The notes under the pieces: model-generated
The model's database searches: none
Told to the model about the DNA's origin: nothing
Seen by the model: only the letters and a program-made list of their open reading frames with translations
Assembly: GCF_002564025.1 (NCBI RefSeq)
Contig: NZ_PDJH01000001.1
Span: forward strand, 1,302,001-1,366,000
From: Flavimobilis soli
GTDB lineage: Bacteria > Actinomycetota > Actinomycetes > Actinomycetales > Cellulomonadaceae
Direction: 5' to 3'
DNA: 64,000 bases
Shown: piece by piece, positions 19,130-28,369 of the stretch
How the letters are laid out: the number at the start of each line of letters is the position of its first letter
Position numbering within the stretch: position 1 is the stretch's first letter
Position numbers and translations under genes: made by a program

Positions 19130-19822
19130 TCAGGGGCGAAATGCACGGTGCAGTGCGGCGATTCCTCCCGTGAGGTTCCGGTAGGACACCGAGCGCCACC
19201 CGGCCTCCTGCATGAGCGCCGCGAGGCCACGCTGGTCCGGCCACTCGCGGATCGACTCGGCGAGGTACTCGTACGAGCCGCCGTCCTTCGTCACGGCCGC
19301 CGCGATCTTCGGCAGCGCCCGCATGAGGTACTCCTCGTAGACCGTGCGGAACGGCTTCCACGTGGGCGACGAGAACTCGCACACGACGATGCGCCCGCCG
19401 GGGCGCACGACGCGGAGCATCTCGCGGAGCGCACCGACCGTGTCGACGACGTTGCGCAGGCCGAAGGAGATCGTCACCGCGTCGAAGCTCTCGTCCGCGA
19501 AGGGCAGCTTCGTCGCGTCCCCGGCGGTGAAGGAGAGGTCGGGGCGGCGCTTCTTGCCGACCTGCAGCATCCCGAGCGAGAAGTCGCACGGCACGACCCG
19601 CACGCCCTCGTCGGCGAACGGCTCGCTCGACGTGCCGGTCCCCGCCGCGAGGTCGAGCACCCGCTCGCCGGGGAACGCGCCGACCGCCTCGGTCGTGGCG
19701 CGCCGCCAGGCGCGGTCCTGCCCGAGCGACAGGATGTCGTTCGTCAGGTCGTAGCGACGGGCGATCCCGTCGAACATCGAGGCGACCTCGTGGGGCTTCT
19801 TCTCCAGGCTTGCGCGCGACAT
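19130..19822 (-). CDS. menG: demethylmenaquinone methyltransferase
   Basis: MenG (UbiE family) performs the last ring-methylation step to menaquinone, using S-adenosylmethionine. The 230-residue protein has the SAM-binding motif [11 protein letters not shown] at residues 56-66 and the family segment [12 protein letters not shown]. It has a typical length and no membrane segment. It is transcribed away from menF, and a -10 hexamer lies 6 nt before its ATG, indicating a leaderless mRNA. A small CCCCT/AGGGG hairpin overlaps its stop codon near 19125-19135. Confidence 0.95.
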   Translation of the reverse strand: MSRASLEKKPHEVASMFDGIARRYDLTNDILSLGQDRAWRRATTEAVGAFPGERVLDLAAGTGTSSEPFADEGVRVVPCDFSLGMLQVGKKRRPDLSFTAGDATKLPFADESFDAVTISFGLRNVVDTVGALREMLRVVRPGGRIVVCEFSSPTWKPFRTVYEEYLMRALPKIAAAVTKDGGSYEYLAESIREWPDQRGLAALMQEAGWRSVSYRNLTGGIAALHRAFRP

Positions 19823-19828
19823 GCTCCC

Positions 19829-19834
19829 ACCCTA
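19829..19834 (-). promoter_or_regulatory. -10 box of a leaderless menG promoter
   Basis: TAGGGT (TANNNT type) ends 6 nt before the menG ATG, so transcription should begin at or next to the start codon. No Shine-Dalgarno sequence fits otherwise. Confidence 0.55.
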
Positions 19835-19904
19835 GGCGTTCGTGACCGCGACCACGTCGCGCCCGGCGCTGCGGCGGCCCCGCGCCACTTAGGCTGGAAG
19901 GACC

Positions 19905-21203
19905 ATGACCCAGGCACCCCAGCGTCTCGTCGCGCGGACCACGCCGCTCGACCTGCCGGACGCGACCTCCGACCCCGCCACGCTCCTCGACCTCCTCCCG
20001 CGGCACGCGCCGCTGAGCTGGGTCCGGCGCGGCGACGGTCTCGTCGGCTGGGGCGAGGCCGCCCGCATCGAGGTCGCGAGCGCCGCGCAGCTCGACGAGG
20101 CGCACGCACGCTGGGCCGAGCAGCTCGGCCGCACGACGACGGACGACGCCGTCCGCGTCCCCGGCACCGGTCCCGTCGCGTTCGGCTCGTTCGCCTTCGA
20201 CCCCACCTCCCCCGCGGGCGGCGTGCTCGTCGTGCCGTCCGTCGTCGTCGGGCGCCGCGGCGACGTCGCGTGGGTCACGACGATCTCGCCCGAGGGCGAG
20301 CAGCCCGCGACCCCGCCGACGCTCACCGAGCTGCTCGCGGCGGCCGCGGAGCCGGTCACCGCTCCCGGGACCGTCACGCTGTCCGACGGCTCGCTCACGC
20401 GCGAGGCGTGGTGCGACGTCGTCGCCCGGGCGGTCAAGGAGATCCACGCCGGGACGGTCGACAAGGTCGTCCTCGCGCGCGACGTGCACGCCCGCACCGA
20501 GGCTCCCGTCGACCCGCGCTGGCTGCTCGGCCGCCTCGCCGACGAGTACTCGACGTGCTGGACCTTCTCCGTCGACGGCCTCGTCGGCGCGACGCCCGAG
20601 CTCCTCGTGCGCTCCGAGCGCGGGCTCGTCATCTCCCGCGTGCTCGCGGGCACCGTGCGCCGCACGGGGCACGACGCCGACGACCTCGCCCGCGCTGCCC
20701 AGCTCTCCCACTCGTCGAAGGACCTCGAGGAGCACGAGTACGCGGTCGCGTCGGTCGCCCGCTCGCTCGAGCCGTTCTGTGCCTCGACGAACGTGCCTGA
20801 GACGCCGTTCGTGCTGCACCTGCCCAACGTGCTGCACCTCGCGACCGACGTCACGGGCGTCCTCGCCGACGGCGTCTCCTCGCTGACGCTCGCCGGCGCC
20901 CTGCACCCGACCGCCGCTGTGTGCGGCACGCCCACCGACGAGGCTCGCGAGCTCATCCGTCACATCGAGCAGCTCGACCGCGCGCGCTACGCGGGCCCGG
21001 TCGGCTGGGTCGGCGCCGACGGCGACGGCGAGTGGGGCATCGCGTTGCGCTCCGCCGAGATCGCGCCCGCGACCGGCGACGCCGGTTCCCACGACCTGCG
21101 GCTCTTCGCCGGCTGCGGGATCGTCGCCGCGTCCGTGCCGGCCGACGAGCTCGCCGAGACCGAGGCCAAGCTCGAGCCGATGCGGTACGCCCTCGGCGGC
21201 TGA
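19905..21203 (+). CDS. menF: isochorismate synthase
   Basis: This enzyme converts chorismate to isochorismate, the first committed step to menaquinone. The C-terminal chorismate-binding fold (about residues 165-425) shows the family blocks KVVLARDVHA, GATPELLV, SHSSKDLEEHEYAV, LHPTAAVCGTP and LFAGCGIV. At 432 residues, with no glutamine amidotransferase partner, isochorismate synthase is the best call. Salicylate or anthranilate synthase activity is possible in principle, but the neighbouring men genes argue for MenF. A TAGGCT -10 box (19890-19895) lies 9 nt before the ATG, so the leader is at most a few bases. A strong terminator follows at 21225-21260. Confidence 0.92.
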   Translation: MTQAPQRLVARTTPLDLPDATSDPATLLDLLPRHAPLSWVRRGDGLVGWGEAARIEVASAAQLDEAHARWAEQLGRTTTDDAVRVPGTGPVAFGSFAFDPTSPAGGVLVVPSVVVGRRGDVAWVTTISPEGEQPATPPTLTELLAAAAEPVTAPGTVTLSDGSLTREAWCDVVARAVKEIHAGTVDKVVLARDVHARTEAPVDPRWLLGRLADEYSTCWTFSVDGLVGATPELLVRSERGLVISRVLAGTVRRTGHDADDLARAAQLSHSSKDLEEHEYAVASVARSLEPFCASTNVPETPFVLHLPNVLHLATDVTGVLADGVSSLTLAGALHPTAAVCGTPTDEARELIRHIEQLDRARYAGPVGWVGADGDGEWGIALRSAEIAPATGDAGSHDLRLFAGCGIVAASVPADELAETEAKLEPMRYALGG

Positions 21204-21224
21204 GCCGTCCAGCGCCCCGCACGA

Positions 21225-21260
21225 ACGAAGGCGCCCCGTCCTCGGACGGGGCGCCTTCGT
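21225..21260. terminator. menF terminator, perfect 17-bp stem
   Basis: ACGAAGGCGCCCCGTCC at 21225-21241 pairs perfectly with 21244-21260 across a 2-nt loop. It stands 21 bp after the menF stop, between convergent genes, and could act in both directions. Confidence 0.85.
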
Positions 21261-21314
21261 CGTCTCCGCGGGCCGGGCCGCGCCCACGTAGGACGCGGCC
21301 CGGCCCCGGACAGC

Positions 21315-21359
21315 ACGAAGGGCCGGGACCACCGGGGGGTGACGGTGCCGGCCCTTCGT
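21315..21359. terminator. 12-bp stem hairpin between convergent menF and htrA
   Basis: ACGAAGGGCCGG (21315-21326) pairs with 21348-21359 across a 21-nt loop. Its foot (ACGAAGG/CCTTCGT) is the same as that of the hairpins at 21225 and 39582. It probably terminates the leftward htrA transcript. Confidence 0.65.
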
Positions 21360-21360
21360 C

Positions 21361-21453
21361 GAGGCGCTGGGCGCCTCCGGGTCGAGCGTGCAGCCAGGGG
21401 AAACCGCTGCTCGACCCACCTCGTTCGCGTCGACAGGGAACGAGCGAACGAGG
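21361..21453. other. three further inverted repeats downstream of htrA
   Basis: Three stems are seen: GAGGCGC/GCGCCTC (21361-21377), GGGTCGAGC with GCTCGACCC (21379-21416), and CCTCGTTCG with CGAACGAGG (21419-21453). No gene was found in 21204-21475. The cluster may be a compound terminator or a structured 3' untranslated region. Confidence 0.5.
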
Positions 21454-21475
21454 AGATCAGATGTCTGGATCGATC

Positions 21476-23077
21476 TTAACGGCCGTTGCCGTAGAACCAC
21501 TCCCAGAGCTGGTCAGGGGTCATCCCCTCGGGCGGGGTCTCACCGTCCCGCCCAGGTCCGGACGGCTGCTGGCTCTGCGCCTGCTCGGGCCGTGCGTCGA
21601 GCGTCGCGGTGACGTCCTTGGACGCGCCGTCGCGCACGATCGTGAGGGTGGCCTGGTCGCCGGCGACCCGCTCGCGCACCGCGGCGGTGAGGAACTCGTA
21701 CCCGGAGACGGCCTCGCCGTCGATCGCGATGACGACGTCGTCCTTCTGGATGCCTGCCTTGTCCGCGGCAGACCCGGACGTGACCTCGCGGACGAGCGCG
21801 CCGCGGCGCGTGACGCCGTCGACGGTCGCCGTCGCGTCGGAGAGCGTCACGCCGAGGAAGGCGTGCTCCGCGACTCCGTTCGCGATGAGCTGGTCACCGA
21901 CGGACTTCGCCTGGTTGGACGGGATCGCGAAGCCGAGGCCGATCGAGCCCGACTGCGAGCCCGACGAGAGCGTCGCGATCGACGACGTGATGCCGATGAC
22001 GTGGCCGTTCGCGTCGAACAGCGGGCCACCCGAGTTGCCGGGGTTGATCGCGGCGTCGATCTGGATCGCGTTCGTCACGACGGGCGAGTCGCTGCTGCCC
22101 TCGCCCGCGGTCGTCACGGGCCGCGCGACGGCGGACACGATGCCGGTCGTCACGGTGTGCGCGAGGCCGAGCGGGTTGCCGACCGCCATGACGGCGTTGC
22201 CGACGACGACGGCCTCCGAGTCCGCGAAGGTCGCGGCGACGAGGTCGGCGGGCGGGTCGACGATCTTGATGACCCCGAGGTCCGTCGACGCGTCGAGGCC
22301 GACGATCTTCGCCTCGTAGAGCCGTCCGTCGGAGAGGGTGACGGTGACCTTGTCGTCGCGCGCGCCGGCGACGACGTGGTTGTTGGTGATGATGTGGCCG
22401 CTCGTGTCGTAGATGACGCCCGAGCCCTGGCTGCCGCCCGACGCCGTCTCGACGTCGATCGCCACGACCGTCGGGGCGACCGCCGCGGCGACCGACTCCC
22501 ACGCGGCGGGCGTGACCGAGTCGACCGTCACCGGGCTGGTCTTGCCGAGCCCGTCGACCGTCGAGGTCGCGCTCGTGCGCGGCGCCGTGTCGTCGAGGAG
22601 CGACGTCGTCAGCGCGGCGGTGCCGCCGCCGACGAGGAGCGCGGTCACGGCGGCCGTCGAGACGACGGCGGGCCAGACGCGCTTGGGGCGGGCGGGCTTC
22701 TGGGGCGAGAAGGACGCGCCTGGAGCTGCCGGGCCGCCAGGTGCACCGGGACCGCCCGGCGCGGCGCCGGGACGACCGCCGCCGTAAGGCTGCTGCACCT
22801 GCGCATAGGCGTGGGGCGCGGACGGCGCGGAGGGGTGCGGGGCCGACTGCGCGTACGGCGCGCTGGCGGTCGCGGCGGGCAGCGCCTGCGTCGGTGCCAC
22901 ACCGCTCGGCGACGCGAACCGGGCGGTCTCCGCCGGCGGGGCGGGGACCTGTCCGGGGGTCGGGGGCTGCGGGGCCGGGGGGACAGGGCCGGCGCTCGGC
23001 GCCTCGGCGCGCTCGCCAGGGGTTCCGGGGCCGGGCTGGGGCGCTGCGGGGACGGGCTCGGTGATGTTGTCGTTCAT
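21476..23077 (-). CDS. membrane-anchored HtrA/DegP-type serine protease with one PDZ domain
   Basis: The 533-residue protein starts with a cytoplasmic Pro/Ala/Gly-rich region (1-130), followed by a single membrane helix at about 134-157. A trypsin-like domain outside the membrane covers about 185-385. The catalytic triad is intact: His234 (TNNHVVAG), Asp266 (STDLGVIKI) and Ser349 (NPGNSGGPL). A PDZ domain occupies about 400-490, followed by a disordered Gln/Pro tail. It likely handles misfolded envelope proteins; mycobacterial PepD/HtrA proteins share this layout. A clear GAGGAGG precedes the ATG. It lies 81 bp after menD, separated by a hairpin, so it is probably transcribed on its own. Confidence 0.92.
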   Translation of the reverse strand: MNDNITEPVPAAPQPGPGTPGERAEAPSAGPVPPAPQPPTPGQVPAPPAETARFASPSGVAPTQALPAATASAPYAQSAPHPSAPSAPHAYAQVQQPYGGGRPGAAPGGPGAPGGPAAPGASFSPQKPARPKRVWPAVVSTAAVTALLVGGGTAALTTSLLDDTAPRTSATSTVDGLGKTSPVTVDSVTPAAWESVAAAVAPTVVAIDVETASGGSQGSGVIYDTSGHIITNNHVVAGARDDKVTVTLSDGRLYEAKIVGLDASTDLGVIKIVDPPADLVAATFADSEAVVVGNAVMAVGNPLGLAHTVTTGIVSAVARPVTTAGEGSSDSPVVTNAIQIDAAINPGNSGGPLFDANGHVIGITSSIATLSSGSQSGSIGLGFAIPSNQAKSVGDQLIANGVAEHAFLGVTLSDATATVDGVTRRGALVREVTSGSAADKAGIQKDDVVIAIDGEAVSGYEFLTAAVRERVAGDQATLTIVRDGASKDVTATLDARPEQAQSQQPSGPGRDGETPPEGMTPDQLWEWFYGNGR

Positions 23078-23138
23078 GGTGACCTCCTCGGGTACGACCC
23101 ATCTCAGCAGAGGCTCCTGGAGCGATCCTCGAACCTTC

Positions 23139-23162
23139 CTGAGAGTCTGCTGAAACTCTCAG
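23139..23162 (-). terminator. menD terminator overlapping the stop codon
   Basis: CTGAGAGT at 23139-23146 pairs with ACTCTCAG at 23155-23162 across an 8-nt loop. The 5' arm of the RNA includes the menD stop codon (23159-23161). Confidence 0.55.
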
Positions 23163-25000
23163 TCGTCCGCGAACGCTGCCCGCACGGCCCGCCCGACGGC
23201 CGCGGCGGCGTCGCGCCGCCCCGCCCTGTCGACGACGACCTCGAGGACGCTCGTGCCCGCCGTCGGCGCCGCGAGCGCGGCGCGCACCTCCCCCACCGTC
23301 GTCGCGCGCACGTGGGGCACGCGGTAGGCGGCGCACAGCGCGCTCAGGTCGACGTCGTGCGGCGTCGAGAAGACCCGCTCGAACACCTCGGCCCGCCGGG
23401 CCGAGACCTCGGCGAGCTCACCGTGCTCGAGCCCCGCGAAGATCGAGCCGCCCGAGTCGTTGACGACGACGACCTGGAGGTCAGGGCGCGGTTCGAGCGG
23501 GGCGCCGAGGAGGCCACCGACGTCGTGCAGGAAGGTCACGTCGCCGAGGACCGCGCGCACCGTCCGACCGGAGACCCCGCTGCGCGCGAGCGCGACGCCC
23601 GTCGCGGTCGACACGAGACCGTCGATCCCGGCGAGGCCGCGGTTCGCGACGACGGCGGGGGGCTCGGTCCAGCGGTGCACGAGGTCGAGGTCGCGCACGG
23701 GGTTCGAGGAGCCGACGACAAGGACGTCGTCGGGTGTGAGCGCGTCGGCGAGCAGGCGCACGGCCTGCGGCGCCGACACGATCGCGTCGTCAGGCAGCGC
23801 CGCGAGCGCGGCGGCGTCGTCGACAGCGGTGGCTGCCGTGCGCCCCGCACGGACCCACCGGTCGAGCCACGCCCCGTCCCGAGCCCCCGGCTCGAGCCAC
23901 GCGGCGGGCACGGCGGACAGCACGAGCGAGGCGTTGCGCGCCGCGTCGGGCCAGGGCCCGCCGTCCGGCGCGACGACGATCACCTCGACGTCGCGCGCGA
24001 GCAGCCGCTGCACGGGCCGCGAGAGCGTCGCGCGCCCGACGACGACGACGTGCTCGACGTCGTCGGTGAGACCCGCGTGCGCGAGAACCTGGTTGTGCAC
24101 GTGCACGAGGGCAGGCCCCCCGACCGCGCCCGAGACGGGCTCGGCGAGCAGGGGCCAGCCGCGCGCCTCCGCGAGAGCGCGGGCGACGGGGCCTGCGCCG
24201 TCGCCCGCGACGACGACCGTCCGGCCGGTCGGCGCTGCGACGTCGAGCGTCGGGTCGACGTCGCACCGCGTCGCGGGGCGGACGTCGGGGACTGCCGGTG
24301 CGACGTGGCCGGCCGCGAGAGCGCCGTCGGTCAGGGCCTCGTGGCCCAGCGGCTCGCCCAGGTCCACGGGCGGCGCGAGCGGGTCGCGGTAGGCGACGTT
24401 GAGGTGCGCGGGCCCCGGTCGGCCGGACCGGCCGCCGCGAGCGGCGTCGACCGCCCGCGCGGTCGCGTGCGCGACGTCGCGCTCCTCGCCCGCGCGCCCG
24501 TCCGGGGCGGGCACGTCGACCGTCAGGCGTGCCGTCCCCTCGAGGATGGCGCGCTGGTCGGTCGTCTGGTTCGCGCCCGTGCCGCGCAGCTCGTGCGGCC
24601 GGTCGGCGGTGACGAGCAGGAGGGGCACGCCGCCGTGGTCCGCCTCGAGCGCCGCGGGGTGCAGGTTCGCGACCGCGGTGCCCGACGTCGTCACGACCGC
24701 GACGGGCGCGGGCGCGACGCGCGGCTCGCGCGGGTCGGCGGGCGCGTCGAGAGCGCGGCCGCGCGCGATGCCGAGAGCGAGGAAGGCCGCGTCCCGCTCG
24801 TCGATGCGCACGTGCAGCGTCAGCTCGCCGCGAGCGCTCGCGTCCGCGACCGCGTACGCGAGCGGCGCGGACCGGGAGCCCGGGGCGAGCACGACGTCGC
24901 GCACCCCGAGCCGCACGAGGGCCGCGACGAGGGCGCGTGCCGAGGCGAGGGACGGCGGCACGGCCGCCCGGCCCCCGGCGGCGCCCGCGACGCCGCTCAC
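23159..25000 (-). CDS. menD: SEPHCHC synthase, thiamine diphosphate-dependent
   Basis: MenD joins isochorismate and 2-oxoglutarate to make 2-succinyl-5-enolpyruvyl-6-hydroxy-3-cyclohexene-1-carboxylate. The 613-residue protein has the N-terminal TPP pyrimidine-binding domain with RIDERDAAFLALG and GTSGTAVANLHPA. Family-typical GTGANQTTDQ appears near residue 150, and a C-terminal TPP domain follows (VLGDVTFLHDVGGL; VVVNDSGGSIF). The GTG at 25000 is chosen because it overlaps the menC stop (GTGA) and begins at the expected N-terminus; the frame extends upstream only as a shadow of menC. menC-menD form an operon. Confidence 0.95.
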   Translation of the reverse strand: MSGVAGAAGGRAAVPPSLASARALVAALVRLGVRDVVLAPGSRSAPLAYAVADASARGELTLHVRIDERDAAFLALGIARGRALDAPADPREPRVAPAPVAVVTTSGTAVANLHPAALEADHGGVPLLLVTADRPHELRGTGANQTTDQRAILEGTARLTVDVPAPDGRAGEERDVAHATARAVDAARGGRSGRPGPAHLNVAYRDPLAPPVDLGEPLGHEALTDGALAAGHVAPAVPDVRPATRCDVDPTLDVAAPTGRTVVVAGDGAGPVARALAEARGWPLLAEPVSGAVGGPALVHVHNQVLAHAGLTDDVEHVVVVGRATLSRPVQRLLARDVEVIVVAPDGGPWPDAARNASLVLSAVPAAWLEPGARDGAWLDRWVRAGRTAATAVDDAAALAALPDDAIVSAPQAVRLLADALTPDDVLVVGSSNPVRDLDLVHRWTEPPAVVANRGLAGIDGLVSTATGVALARSGVSGRTVRAVLGDVTFLHDVGGLLGAPLEPRPDLQVVVVNDSGGSIFAGLEHGELAEVSARRAEVFERVFSTPHDVDLSALCAAYRVPHVRATTVGEVRAALAAPTAGTSVLEVVVDRAGRRDAAAAVGRAVRAAFADD

Positions 25001-25965
25001 CAGGCCGCCCGCTCGTCGGCGGGGACGTCGAGGACGTCCGCGAGCCGGTCGAGCCGTGCCCGCCAGCGCTGCGCGACGTCGTCGGGCGCCTGGGTGCGCT
25101 CGAGCGCCGTCGGGCTCACGACCGGGCGGCGCACGGCGATGCTCCCGCCGACGGGCAGGAGCGGGCGGACGACCGTGTCGTCCGTGAAGAGGTGCGCGGT
25201 CGCGAGGCCGCACGCGTACGGCAGCTCCGGGAGCGCGGCCGCGAGCGCGATGCCCTGAGCGAGGCCGACCGAGGTCTCGAGCGCTGAGGACACGACGACG
25301 GGCAGACCGATGTCGGCCGCGAGGTCGAGGCACGCGCGCACGCCGCCGAGCGGCTGCACCTTGAGCACGACGACGTCGGCCGCGTCCTGGCGCTTGACCT
25401 CGTACGGGTCCTCGGCACGACGGATGGACTCGTCGGCCGCGACGGGGACCGACGTGCGGCGCCGCACCGCCGCGAGGTCCGCGACCGTGGGGCTCGGCTG
25501 CTCGACGTACTCGAGGCCGCCCGCGGCGCGGTCGAGCACGGTGAGACGTGCGACGGCGGTCTCGACGTCCCAGCCGCCGTTCGCGTCGATCCGGATGCGG
25601 CCGCCCGGGCCGAGCGCGTCGCGCACGGCCTCGAGGCGCTCGACCTCGTCGTCGACGCTCTGGCCGGGCTCGGCGACCTTGACCTTCGCGGTCGTGCATC
25701 CGCCCGACGCGAGGACGATCGCGCGGGCGCGCTCGCCGTCGACCGCGGGGACGGTGACGTTGACGGGGATGCGGTCGCGCACGTGCGGCGGGTTCGGCTG
25801 GGTCGCCGCCTCCCGGGCCGCGCGCAGCCACGCGGACGACTCGACGTCGTCGTAGTCCCAGAACGGCGACACCTCCGCCCACCCTGCGGGACCGTGGATC
25901 AGGACGCCGTCGCGCGCGTCGATGCGGCGGAAGCGCGTGCGCAGGGGGATCGAGTAGACGTGCAC
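24997..25965 (-). CDS. menC: o-succinylbenzoate synthase
   Basis: This enolase-superfamily enzyme dehydrates SHCHC to o-succinylbenzoate. The 322-residue protein shows the catalytic KVKV motif (Lys pair near 94-96), metal-binding residues in RIDANGGWD, the VEQP strand and ADES, and a second catalytic lysine in VVLKVQPLGG. Length and motif order match actinobacterial MenC. It is the first gene of the menC-menD pair. Confidence 0.93.
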   Translation of the reverse strand: MHVYSIPLRTRFRRIDARDGVLIHGPAGWAEVSPFWDYDDVESSAWLRAAREAATQPNPPHVRDRIPVNVTVPAVDGERARAIVLASGGCTTAKVKVAEPGQSVDDEVERLEAVRDALGPGGRIRIDANGGWDVETAVARLTVLDRAAGGLEYVEQPSPTVADLAAVRRRTSVPVAADESIRRAEDPYEVKRQDAADVVVLKVQPLGGVRACLDLAADIGLPVVVSSALETSVGLAQGIALAAALPELPYACGLATAHLFTDDTVVRPLLPVGGSIAVRRPVVSPTALERTQAPDDVAQRWRARLDRLADVLDVPADERAAW

Positions 25966-26060
25966 GTGCCCAGCGTAGAGGCCTGCGCTGCGCGCCCGCC
26001 GTCCGGTCGCGCCCAGCCCCGCGCTCAGCCCGCACCCCGGCGCCCGGCCAGCCCGTCGCC

Positions 26061-26170
26061 GAGGTAGGGGCGTGCACGCCAGGTAGGCCCCTGCAGCCCC
26101 CTACCTCGCGAGGGCACCCCTACCTCGCGAGGGCGCCCCTACCTGGCGACGGCACCCCTACCGCGCGAAG
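26061..26170. repeat. 19-bp tandem repeat element with inverted flanking copies
   Basis: Units of 19 bp start at 26101, 26120 and 26139, with a partial fourth at 26158. The consensus is CTACCTCGCGAGGGCRCCC. Two inverted AGGTAGG copies precede them at about 26062 and 26081. Units 1 and 2 contain the perfect 10-bp palindrome CCTCGCGAGG. The last, partial unit contains the tetR stop codon. The element lies between the 3' end of tetR and the 5' end of menC, which are transcribed in the same direction. Confidence 0.85.
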
Positions 26171-26763
26171 AGGCGGACGAGGAGGGCGGCGACGTACGGG
26201 CGCACGGGGCGTCCCTCGGAGAGGGCCGCGACCGCGCCGCCGTCGACGACGGCGAGGACGAGCGCGGGCGGCTCGTCGACGTCGAGCGCGCGCAGCATCT
26301 CCGTGATCGCGGCGTCGAAGCGGTGCCGTCCGGACGCGTAGCTGCGCGCGAGCGCGGGGGTGCGCCCCGCGCCGACGAGGTGCTCGTAGTGGTGCCGGAC
26401 GACGGCGTCGTCCCCCTCAGGCAGGAGCGCGCGCGTGATGAGCTCGGCGCGGCGGATGCCCGTGGTCGCTGCGGCGACGGCCTCGGTGTCGTCGAGGACC
26501 TCGCGGATGTTGGTCGCCCAGGACTCGGCGAGGACGGCGCCGCCGACCTCGAGGATCTCCTCGAGCGACGAGAAGTAGTACGTCGTCGCCGCGAGCGGGA
26601 CGCCCGCCCGCAGGGCGAGGGCGCGGTGCGTCAACGCTCCCGGGCCTTCCTCGCGGATGATCGCGGCGGCAGCAGCGACGAGCGCCTCGCGGCGCGCTTC
26701 ACCGCGAGCGCGACGGCGCGGGGCGTCTGACGCGTCGGTCGCTGTGGGGTTCGGGGTCAGCAC
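26158..26763 (-). CDS. TetR-family transcriptional repressor
   Basis: The 201-residue protein has a TetR N-terminal helix-turn-helix at about residues 25-75 (ALTHRALALRAGVPLAATTYYFSS) and a variable ligand-binding C-terminus with no recognised subfamily. It follows the SMR transporter gene by 42 bp on the same strand, so it probably controls that operon, including itself. The palindrome at 27168-27187 is the likely binding site. Its stop codon lies within a tandem repeat element. Confidence 0.9.
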   Translation of the reverse strand: MLTPNPTATDASDAPRRRARGEARREALVAAAAAIIREEGPGALTHRALALRAGVPLAATTYYFSSLEEILEVGGAVLAESWATNIREVLDDTEAVAAATTGIRRAELITRALLPEGDDAVVRHHYEHLVGAGRTPALARSYASGRHRFDAAITEMLRALDVDEPPALVLAVVDGGAVAALSEGRPVRPYVAALLVRLFAR

Positions 26764-26805
26764 GGGGCGTCCTCAGGGCTGGGCGTCGAGGCTACGACGG
26801 CGGGG

Positions 26806-27123
26806 CTACGACTCGGAGAGGTTCAGCCCGACGATACCGGCCACGATGAGCACGAGGGAGACGATCTTCAGGATGCTCATCGGCTCGTCGAAGAGCGCGA
26901 CGGCGACGATCGCGGTGAGGGACGCTCCGACGCCGGTCCAGACGGCGTACGCGACGCCGACGGGGAGGCTGCGCAGGGCGATCGCGAGGCCACCCATGCT
27001 CAGGGCGAGCAGGACGACGAAGGTGACGCTCGGCCAGAGGCGGGAGAAGCCCTCGGAAGCCTTGAGGCTCAGCGCCCAGCCGGCCTCGAGCATGCCGGAG
27101 ATGATCAGGATGACCCATGCCAT
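26806..27123 (-). CDS. small multidrug resistance (SMR) family transporter, SugE/Gdx-like
   Basis: The 105-residue protein has four membrane helices and the SMR membrane glutamate near residue 13 (SGMLEAGWALSLK). The blocks GFSRLWPS and SLPVGVAYAVWTGVGA are closer to SugE/Gdx guanidinium exporters than to EmrE, judged by eye. Family members work as antiparallel dimers exchanging protons for cations. No guanidine riboswitch was recognised upstream; control seems to be by the adjacent TetR protein. The substrate (guanidinium or quaternary ammonium) is not settled by sequence. Confidence 0.87.
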   Translation of the reverse strand: MAWVILIISGMLEAGWALSLKASEGFSRLWPSVTFVVLLALSMGGLAIALRSLPVGVAYAVWTGVGASLTAIVAVALFDEPMSILKIVSLVLIVAGIVGLNLSES

Positions 27124-27167
27124 GGTGATGGTCCTCGGGATCGGGTAGCGGGCGTTCCCGCCTAGTT

Positions 27168-27187
27168 AGTGGTACGAGCGTACCACT
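27168..27187. promoter_or_regulatory. 20-bp palindromic operator, probable TetR site
   Basis: AGTGGTACGAGCGTACCACT has perfect 9-bp arms around two central bases. It sits 45 bp before the SMR start codon, next to a possible -10 (TAACTA) for that operon, and 48 bp before menB. The size and GTACG/CGTAC core fit a TetR dimer. Its position between divergent promoters means menB could also be affected. Confidence 0.75.
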
Positions 27188-27222
27188 TTCACATCGGCCG
27201 TCGGCACGCCCGTGCCGACCGA

Positions 27223-27228
27223 TAACCT
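27223..27228 (+). promoter_or_regulatory. -10 box of a leaderless menB promoter
   Basis: TAACCT ends 6 nt before the first menB ATG (27235). No Shine-Dalgarno sequence precedes that ATG, which supports both leaderless initiation and the choice of this start. Confidence 0.55.
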
Positions 27229-27234
27229 GGCCGC

Positions 27235-28209
<975 letters not shown>

Positions 28210-28227
28210 CGCGCACGCCGGCAGCAG

Positions 28228-28260
28228 GCGGCCCGGGTCCCCTCGCGGGGCCCGGGCCGC
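28228..28260 (+). terminator. menB terminator
   Basis: GCGGCCCGGG at 28228-28237 pairs with 28251-28260. The loop contains a further CCCC/GGGG pairing, giving an almost continuous 14-bp stem 19 bp after the menB stop. Confidence 0.75.
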
Positions 28261-28369
28261 TGCTCGTCGTGGGCGACCCGCGCGTCGCTGGGAGCCGCCC
28301 GCGGCGACACGGACGATTCATCCCTCGTATCGATTCGACCGATGGGCGTCCCAGGAGCATCATGGGGAG

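Noticed and set aside
20921..25258. 1445-codon open frame on the plus strand
   Set aside because: It is antisense to htrA, menD and menC, extremely Arg/Gly/Asp-rich and without any domain. It is a shadow caused by high GC content.
26061..26170. tandem repeats as a CRISPR array
   Set aside because: Units are 19 bp, directly abutting with no spacers, and no cas genes are in the window.
27124..27167. guanidine riboswitch upstream of the SMR gene
   Set aside because: The leader is too short and lacks the conserved ACGR-type hairpins; a palindromic operator and TetR gene explain control better.
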